From the NCBI GenBank assembly GCA_032622095.1, contig CP136061.1, forward strand, positions 251,607,582-251,671,581: DNA of 64,000 nucleotides, written 5' to 3'. Every line of letters starts with the position of its first letter. Within the stretch, counting starts at the first letter, position 1. The notes beneath the pieces were generated by a model. It did not search any database. It saw only the letters and a program-made list of their open reading frames with translations, and was not told the origin of the DNA. Positions 56,222 to 64,000 of this stretch are shown piece after piece. This DNA is from Siphonodentalium dalli. Lineage: Eukaryota > Mollusca > Scaphopoda > Gadilida > Siphonodentaliidae. A program made the translations under genes and the position numbers.

Positions 56222-57990
56222 CACCTTATTAACCCTTTCTATATTACAGCACCATTGGCGTGTAGTTACCTTATTAACCATTCTATATTAAATCATTAAT
56301 TGACAGGTAGTTACCTTATTAACCCTTTCTATACTAAGTAACATTGGTGAGTAGTTACATTATTAACCCTTTCTATATTAAAGCACCATTGATGTGAAGT
56401 TACCTTATTAACCCTTTCTTTATTAAAGCATCATTGACGCGTAGTTACCTTATTAACCCTTTCTATATTAAAATATCATTGATGTGTAGTTACAATGTTA
56501 ACCCTTTCTATAGTATAGCATCATTGGCGGGTAGTTGGCTCCTTAACTCTGTATATACCAAAGTATCATTGTCGTATATAGTTACCTTATTAACCCTTTC
56601 TATACTAAGTACCGTTGGCGTGTAGTTGCCTTATTAACCCTTTCTATATTAAAGCATTAATTGACAGGTAGTTACCTTATTAACCCTTTCTATACTAAGT
56701 ATCATTGGTGAGTAGTTGCATTATTAACCCTTTCTATATTAAAGCGCCATTGGCGGATAGTTACCTTATTAACCATTTATGTATTAAAGCATCATTGACG
56801 TGTAGTTACCTTATTATAACCCTCTCTATATTAAAGCATCATTATTGCTGGGTAGTTATCTTATTAACCCGTTCTATACTAAGTATCATTGGTGAGTAGT
56901 TACAGTATTAACCCTTTTTATATTAAAGCATCATTGACGTGAAGTTACCTTATTAACCATTTCTGTATTAAAGCAGCATTGGCATGTAGTCGTTAACCCT
57001 TTCTATATTAAAGCATCGTTGACGGGTAGTTGCCTAATTAACCCTCTATATACTAAAGTATCATTGTCGTGTAGTTACCTTACCAACCCTTTCTATACTA
57101 AGTATCATTGGCGTGTAGTTACCTTATTAACCTTTTCTATATTAAAGCATTAATTGACAGGTAGTTACATTAAACAACCCTTTCTATACTAAGTATCATT
57201 GGTGAGTAGTTACATTATAAACCATTTCTATATTAAAGCGCCATTGACGGGTAATTACCTTATTAACCATTTTTGTATCAAAGCATCATTGACGTGCAGT
57301 TACCATATTATAACACTTTCTATATTAAAGCATCATTGACTGATAGTTACCATATTAACCCTTTCTATATTAAAGCACCATTGGCGTGTAATTACCTTAT
57401 TAACCCTTTCTACGTTGAAGCAATAATTGACAGGCAGTTACCTTATTAACCCTTTTTATAATGAGTATCATTGGTGATTAGTTACATTATTAACCCTTTC
57501 TACAATAAAGCATCATTGACATGTAGTTATCATAGTAGCCAGTTATATATTAAAGCATCATGGACGGTAGTTACCATATTAACCCTTTCTATATTAAAGC
57601 ACCATTGGCGTGTAATTACCATATTAACCCTTTCTATATTAAAACATCATTGACGTGTAGTTACCCTATTAGCCCTTTCTATATTTAAGCATCATTGACG
57701 TGTAGAACTTTATCTTATTAACCCTTTCTTTATTAAAGCATCATTGACATGTAGTTACCTTAGTAACCATTTCTACACTAAAGCATTATTGACGGGTAGT
57801 TACCTTATTAACCCTTTCTATATTAAAGCATCATTGACAAGAAGTTAAATTATTAACCTTCTATAATAAGTATCATTGCCGTGTAGTTAGTTACCTTATA
57901 AAACCTTTCTATATTAAGACGTCGATCATTGACGGGTAGTTGTTACCTTATTAATCATTTATGTATTCAAGCATCATTGACGAGTAGTTA
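56222..57990 (+). repeat. Satellite, ~45-bp unit, ~39 copies
   Basis: Units run TTAACCCTTTCTATATTAAA, GCATCATTGACGTGTAGTTA and CCTTA, with many point variants (ACCATTGGCG, TAATTGACAGG, AAGTATCATTGG). Each unit starts with TTAACCCTTTCTATA, the reverse complement of the TATAGAAAGGGTTAA end seen in family J. A single monomer occurs at 28048. Confidence 0.93.
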
Positions 57991-58695
57991 CCTTATTACT
58001 TGAAGTTTATTATGACAGTATGACAATACACTACCCCGGACAAATGAAGCAATATCATACTTTATCTAACAACCTAGCTATAATTAGTGAACATTAAACT
58101 GACAAACAGACAATTTTCAGGGCCATTATTTAATATTAAAGGGATACAAAATAAAGAGATTTCTAATTATCAGTAAGAATTATTCTCTAAGTGATACTTA
58201 TTATTTCAAATAAATGATTGCATATACTATAGTAGACCATATACCAACAGGAAAATATTAGTGAATACAATTATTGTGTTTCAAAATTCGTTTCGTTTCG
58301 TTTCTGCAGCCAAATTACAATCTTAACTTTTAGTTATCGTTCTTCAAAATGAAGCGCGGATAATTCCTTATGGTATTTTGAGTTAATTTTGTCGCGAATC
58401 AACGCGGATTGACAGAAGGAAATGGTGTATTGGCTACAAACGGATAAACTGTGGACTTATATATAAGATTCGCCGATTTCTCCCCATGGATGTGCGCAAA
58501 TATCGAAAAAGACTGAATTTCATGTGACAAAAAATATTTCAATTCCCGGAACAGTAAGAATTAAGCTGCGATAACGAAACGGATCAACTATAGTATTGAA
58601 CAGTACCTCAGCTACCTGGCCATAACCAGAATATTTTCTCAAAATTGAATTTGTGGTACCGGTACAATCATGATGTAGTGCCAGTGGCCTGCTCA
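57991..58695. other. No recognisable gene
   Basis: A/T-rich sequence without repeats or protein-like frames that I can identify. Confidence 0.4.
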
Positions 58696-58699
58696 TAAT

Positions 58700-59238
58700 G
58701 CACCTGTCCAGAAGAAGAAGAATTGAGAAGTTTGAAGATCATGGACTACGCAGACACCATCTGGGACCCCTACCAACAAAATCACATCGACAAGCTGGAA
58801 AGAATCCAGCGTAGAGCAGCCCGTTTCATTAAAAGAGACTATAAGAGCGAAGAAGATGGATATATGACCAAGATCCTCTACGAGCTAGATTTACCAACAT
58901 TGCAGAAACGGCGGAAAATAAATCGGCTGGGATTCATGAGTAAGGTGGTGGGTGGATTGGTCCCGGCTATACCACCTAATCAATACTTTACACCCGAAAC
59001 AAGGCGTCTTAGATCGCAGAGCAAAGTTCTGACAGGCTACGTCACCAGCCAAATTCCTCGGCACCTAATTTAAAGGAACAACAGTCAGTGCTACGAGGCT
59101 ATACCATACGTGTCAGCTCAGTTCGCTAATTCCACATTTGTTCGAACTATATGCGACTGGAATCAGCTGGAGGAATCCTTAATCCTACAACAACAGCCTG
59201 TGGATTCCTTCAAGAGTGCGCTGAAGGAAAAGATCTGA
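58700..59238 (+). pseudogene. Non-LTR retrotransposon C-terminal tail (LINE relic)
   Basis: A single frame with only one internal stop (TAA at 59071-59073). It starts with KIMDYADTIWDPYQQNHIDK and LERIQRRAARFIKRDY, the post-catalytic RT block. It proceeds through LDLPTLQKRRKINRLGFMSK and, beyond the stop, CDWNQLEESLI and DSFKSALKEKI, ending in TGA at about 59238. The layout matches jockey/CR1-group tails. It is the best preserved LINE fragment here and therefore probably among the youngest. The 5' part, including RT catalysis, is absent. Confidence 0.8.
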
Positions 59239-59490
59239 GACTCTCTCGCCCGCTGCGAAATTACCATAATTGGGATCTACAGCGTAACCATTCAGATTCA
59301 GATTGATCCACGATAGTAAGGGGTCAGTACATGTAGTAAGTACTGATAGTGATAAGCCTGCTGTACAATAATACTACTTTTGCTGTTTTACTGGTCTTAA
59401 CTGAGTACTGTGTCAATGTGACATTGTTAATTCAGTTCCACTCTAATGTACATTAACTGGCAATGATGCATCTGACACTATTAAAGGCAC

Positions 59491-59700
59491 CGGTAATCCC
59501 TAAATACCAGGAGGACGCGGCGTAGAAACTTGGTACAACAGTTGTTACACGACAAAGAAAATTATCAACAAGCTTAGTGAGCGTCATCATCAAAATTGCA
59601 AATTAATACACGGCAATGGTAAATTGGTAATCCCTACATACCAGGAGGACAAGGCATTGAAACTTGGGACAACAGTTGTTACACGGCAAAGAAATTTAAA
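59491..59700 (+). repeat. Direct duplication of a ~75-bp block
   Basis: GGTAATCCCTAAATACCAGG through GTTGTTACACGACAAAGAAA is repeated at about 59627-59695 (GGTAATCCCTACATACCAGG) with a few differences. Confidence 0.88.
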
Positions 59701-60007
59701 ACACACTGTGCACAGATGAATGTTTATACATGTACAGTGCAGTCGAGATCACCTGGACTACAAATATTTGAGGATTATACTATTTGATGAGTACTAGTAG
59801 ATGCGTGACTGATAAAATAATTAGATACTCCATATTTACTCGGAAGATAACAGTATACGATGCCATACAGTTGTTCCATAACACCTCAACCTTTGGTGGA
59901 TATTAACAGTAAAACTAATGAAAATGATGAAAGCCAGACTCAACATCAAGACAACATGTGCATGCATAAGTGACGGTTCAATGATTTTGACTCCATCAGA
60001 TGATATT

Positions 60008-60391
60008 TAAGCGACACCAATTTTTAAGTCTGGTTTACGATGTGGGGAGAGAAAAAAGTAGATGCAGGAGGGAAAAAAATAAAAATAAAAAAGATTGTCC
60101 CCCCAATTTATATCAAGTAAATCGTGGAATTTTACATAAATTTTTCAAAAATTGTGAAAAAATGTTTTTGAATGAAATTCTGTTCAAACCAAACAAGACA
60201 TATCTTGTCATGAAATACATGAAAATATGGATCTGTAAATGATCATAAGCAGAACCGGATGCGACAGCACATGAAAATCAGTACGCGTGTAAAATATTTT
60301 GGGACAAAAAAATTAAAAAAAAATTTCATGAAATGGAAACAAAGTTGTAGGAGGTGTTCGTAAACCAGACTTAAAAATTGGTGTCGCCTTA
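60008..60391. mobile_element. MITE with ~33-bp inverted ends
   Basis: The left end is TAAGCGACACCAATTTTTAA with GTCTGGTTTACGA; the right end is its reverse complement CGTAAACCAGAC with TTAAAAATTGGTGTCGCCTTA. Only one base is missing on the left. A TA target is possible. The A/T-rich interior opens a short frame with no family features. Confidence 0.88.
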
Positions 60392-61319
60392 GGCTCATGT
60401 TAACACAGGATCACATATTCTCAAAATAATTGTCTCCCTCAAGTTGGCCTCAACCATAGTTACCATACTAGTATTTATATTTGATAGAACCTCAGTGAGA
60501 CCATGTTGAAAATTACCATCAATGCAGTTCCAGTGTTGACGCAATGCGGTCATGTTACTTCAAACCAGTTGCAATGTTCCTTAGGCCAAAGAAAAAAGAT
60601 ACTATGTTTCCGTACATCGACCGACCCTAAAAATAACCCGCCGACCCTAAACTTTTTATTGATATTTTGAGAAAAAGTCAAAATTTTCGCAATTTTAATT
60701 TCCTGAGAGTGGATCTCCTGCCTGCTTTATGTCTTGTTTGGGACTTATGGAACACTATCAACAGATATGGTGGGTGTGTATCTGTATATATACATGTAAA
60801 GAGGTTATCACTGCATATATTAGGGGTATACATGTACTAGTAGCTACTGTTTCCAAAAACCAGGCATGCTCGGTGGGTGTACTGGCTACCCCCAGACAAT
60901 GGGATGTAATCGTCACAATACATGTACGGTATAATGGCGGTATTATTGGTAAAATTCTTATAAAAAGTTAGTGACATCAATTTTGTACCAAGTTTATAGC
61001 CAAATTTATGAAAATGTGGTATTAGATATAATAAAAAACATACGTAAGCATGAAGTAAGTTTGATTTTTTATCAATCTTAATGTATATTTCCACTGTGTT
61101 GATCAAGTAATACTTTCCCAATGGCACGGGTTGGCATTTTATGTCACTTTGGTCGAGGTAGTTCAATATTTCTGCAGCTGGATAAAAAATATCAAAATAA
61201 AATAAAATAAAAAAAATTCCCTACCTACCTACCCTAAATTCTTTTACCGGAAACATACAATCTTTTTTCTTTAGCCTTTAGCATGGTAATTCGTGAAAAT
61301 AAATGTCAATGCAACTTAC

Positions 61320-62262
61320 TCTCAGGCTCCAAATAAAAGTGCAGGCCCAAATAATAGTGCGGGGGGGGGGAAATTCCATTGAAAGTTAATAAAAGTACAG
61401 ACCCAAATAATAGTGCAGGGGGAACTCTGAGCAAAACATCAACTGTGGTTAACCAAATAATTTTTATAGCAGGTTCAGGTATACGAGTCAACATGTAGTA
61501 CAGGTACATGTATGTATCATGTGGTGTTTTTTTGGTTTGCCACATACTTGAATATGTACTACTCTTGAGTGCCTAATGTACGATTATTAAAATCGAGGTA
61601 AAATTCCCACCTGTACGATCGTTATTTGGTCCTGTACGTTTATTAAATTAACCAAAAGAAATAATTCACCAATCTTAAATTGTGTTATTCATATAAGAAA
61701 TGAACGGCGGTTTCAATGCGGTCATGGGGTTTTGACCGCGAGAAAAAATCAGCAAACTTCGGGGTTCATGCAGAGTTTGCTGATTTTTTTAACGCGGTCA
61801 AAACCCATGACCACGTTGAATCCGCCGTTTATTATTTATATTTATATACTTAAATTCATTATGAACTAGGATTGTATGTCTTTCCCATTATTTATTCATC
61901 TATTTAAACAAACGCATGGAGTTCAGTTCAGACAGTTCGAATCCTTGTTTTTGGAAAACCAAACATTTTGAGAATCCGTTCATGGAGAACGGAAGAAACG
62001 CAATTTCACAGTAAAGTATAAACATATGACAAAATGTCTTGTTTAGCTAGTAACTAATGTAGACGTGTTGATCATTTTTACATCTGAATCATATAGAAAT
62101 CTTGAATTTGTGCTGATTTAAATTTTCATAGCTTCAAAATATTAATAAACGTGCAGACCCAAATAAGCACTGTGCAGGGGGGGGGGGGGTGGGGGGGGGA
62201 TTTCCCAAGAAAAATAATAAACGTGGATGCAACTGGTGCATGCATATTTATTTGGAGCCCAA
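61320..62262. mobile_element. Element with GGCTCCAAATAAA ends and G runs
   Basis: The left end is CTCAGGCTCCAAATAAAAGTG and the right end is TATTTATTTGGAGCCCAAGAG in inverted orientation. Both sides also carry CAGACCCAAATAA...GTGC followed by a G run (61361-61370; 62177-62199). The interior contains the palindrome at 61703-61829. Confidence 0.6.
61703..61829. repeat. Palindrome, ~55-bp arms
   Basis: AACGGCGGTTTCAATGCGGT, CATGGGGTTTTGACCGCG and AAAATCAGCAAACTTC face GAGTTTGCTGATTTTTT, CGCGGTCAAAACCCATG and ACCACGTTGAATCCGCCGTT. The loop is about 15 bp. Confidence 0.92.
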
Positions 62263-63370
62263 GAGTAAAGAGGTGGAGGTGAATGTTACATGTAAGTTGT
62301 TATTAACGAAATGGAACGATGCCTTTAATAGGTTCCACCAGCAATAAGTCGCGACTTCTTTATATTGGCCTGACAGATTGGTTTTTGTTGGCGTCATGCC
62401 TGTCGACCATTATGATGGCCACATATATTGTCATATAACAGCGATTTACGATCTGTCTTGTTGGCTCATAATATAAATTAAGAAAGTGGCCTTGTGTTCG
62501 TTCCTTGCGTAAAAAAATATTTTTTAGTACAAACGTCCTCATTGATTGTGTCCCTCGACTCCTTGTGTAATTGGTCAAGTAACTTACATGTATGTATATG
62601 TACAGACCACTCACAAATTTCTTAGAAAAGCGACCACATGTTCGAATCTACTTTGCGATTTTGGAGCAACGCATTTGTAAATGCGTTCATATTTTAACAC
62701 ATTTACCTTGATTTATTCACAAACAAATGTCTTGATGCAGGCCTTAAAATCCATCAGATTTTTGGCAATAATCAAAATGTTAGTGTTTCACTTTCTACAG
62801 GGAATCAAGACTTTTTACTAGAATCAAAATGAGAATCATGATTCTCAGATTCTGATTATAAAACAATTAATGTCAACAGTGTTTATTTATGTTTATTCCA
62901 TTTTGAATGGAAAACTACATCATGAATGTCCGATTCCGAACATATACATGTACACCAGGAGTGGGAAAATAACACAGAATTATTCAGATGTGAATTTAAA
63001 TTAAACAAAATTATAACTAAAATTGCAAAATACACTATCGTATCGTTATTTGGGTGTTCATACTAGTATACTTTTTCGGCGCAATGATCGGTAATTTCAA
63101 TGCGACTGCGATTATTCCCAATGCAGTGCATTTAATTTAAATGTTGTCATTAAGGCATTTACAAAGTGGCGTGACACAATGCACCCTCAATGCATTTTAA
63201 ATGCAACAACCGCATTTCATTGATCCACGTTGTAAAGGACATTTATTTTTAGAATACATGTATGTACGTGTATATAACCACAAGAATAAAGAACAAATCA
63301 ACTGTTTTTATTACTTTGTAAACCTCTGATGTTTCCCATACAGTATACATTTGTATATTATAAACCATGT
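62263..63370. other. No recognisable gene
   Basis: A/T-rich DNA with recurring TACATGTA words and an AATGCATTT/AAATGCG-rich patch near 63110-63230. No protein-like frame was seen. Confidence 0.4.
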
Positions 63371-63591
63371 TACAGTAATTCTAGAGCTAATTAATCGACT
63401 CCTTAACTACAGCAGAATTATGGGTAACTTTTCAGGATTTAGTCCGAAATATGGCTTGTTGCCATTCATCGGAAAGCTCTCACCGAGAGCTTTCCGATGA
63501 ATGGCATCAACCCATATTTCCGACTAAATCCTGAAAAGTTACCCATAATTCTGCTGTAGTTAAGGAGTCGATTAATTAGAGCATTACTGTA
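63371..63591. repeat. 221-bp near-perfect palindrome
   Basis: It starts TACAGTAATTCTAGAGC and ends GCATTACTGTA. The arms of about 105 bp differ at only a few positions and meet at GGAAAGCTCTCACCGAGAGC with almost no loop. No coding content was found. Confidence 0.95.
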
Positions 63592-64000
63592 TATCCTCTA
63601 TAACTGTTTATTCAACATCACGTGCTGCAATCCATAAATGCGGTTCAGATTTTGATGTCCGGTTCAACATTATTATCATATGGTTTGATAGCAGAAATAC
63701 TCAGTTTGGAATGTTATACCATACAAGTTTTACGAGTTGCTCTTGCTCAAGAATGGATAAATTTATAAACCTGATTTTTGGCGCATTAGTTAGAATTATA
63801 TTTTTGCACAAGAACACACCACAAATATCGAACTGGACATCAAAAGCAGAACCGGATTGTATCGATTGCATAAACATAAGAAGTTGGTCACTGACCGACA
63901 ATTGCTATTCTCTGGTGTGGTTTATAGGACTAACGTATGCAATGCCGACTTAAAAATAAAAATTCACATAAACATCGCATGAGGCGGTCTATCCACAAAC

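Overview
This window reads as gene-poor, repeat-saturated DNA from an animal nuclear genome. It is A/T-rich, has no compact operon-like coding, and contains 5'-truncated non-LTR retrotransposon tails, a decayed Ty3/Gypsy element, minisatellite arrays and dozens of short non-autonomous DNA transposons (MITEs) and fold-back elements. The frequent word TACATGTA, the LINE tails and the tandem-repeat-bearing mobile units would suit a lophotrochozoan such as a mollusc. That assignment is inference; no host gene here fixes the species. I found no confident host protein-coding gene, rRNA, tRNA or CRISPR. Three short reading frames preceded by plausible splice acceptors (about 3375, 27590 and 42219) are offered as weak exon candidates.

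The dominant theme is a roughly 68-bp near-perfect palindrome beginning GCCAATGCATTCTC and ending GAGAATGCATTGGC, present more than 20 times. It usually occurs as two oppositely oriented hairpins around an A/T-rich spacer, bounded by CCCTGTGCC...GGCACAGGG. This core sits inside carriers with unrelated ends. Family A has ends ATATGTGACCCGCC (1-75, 3589-4055, 8376-8799). Family B has ends CCCTTTACCCAACA and TTAA target duplications (1001, 11607, 12845, 16406, 26370, 44557, 46260, 50478). Family C (26147) and family E (41801) also have CCCTTT ends, and family F (35274) has CCCTG ends. The B ends and TTAA sites are the hallmark of piggyBac-type transposition, and the window holds empty-site paralogues that support precise TTAA insertion.

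Layout. 0-4.8 kb: MITEs, a LINE tail and fold-back repeats. 5.4-6.3 kb: a 29-bp minisatellite. 8.4-14.1 kb: nested MITEs in a local duplication. 18.0-18.5 kb: a second 29-bp array. 21.3-22.0 kb: a 41-bp array. 25.7-26.0 kb: a 42-bp array followed by two MITEs sharing one TTAA. 28.8-30.0 kb: a dispersed repeat split by an 832-bp hAT-like insertion with an 8-bp target duplication. 32-36 kb: LINE tails and a 49-bp array. 37.2-37.9 kb: a long CAT/CGT-type trinucleotide array. 38.5-41.4 kb: more fold-back families. 42.5-45.3 kb: a large-unit tandem array hit by a MITE. 46.7-47.0 kb: a LINE 3' end. 48.5-51.4 kb: a Ty3/Gypsy pol relic on the minus strand, broken by a family B MITE and by a 0.97-kb element packed with CGCAAC words. 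52.4-59.2 kb: LINE or RTE-like tails and a 45-bp array of about 39 copies. 60-63.6 kb: MITEs and a 221-bp palindrome.

No autonomous transposase was recognised, so all DNA elements here would have to be mobilised in trans. All calls rest on reading the sequence by eye; copy counts and arm lengths are approximate.
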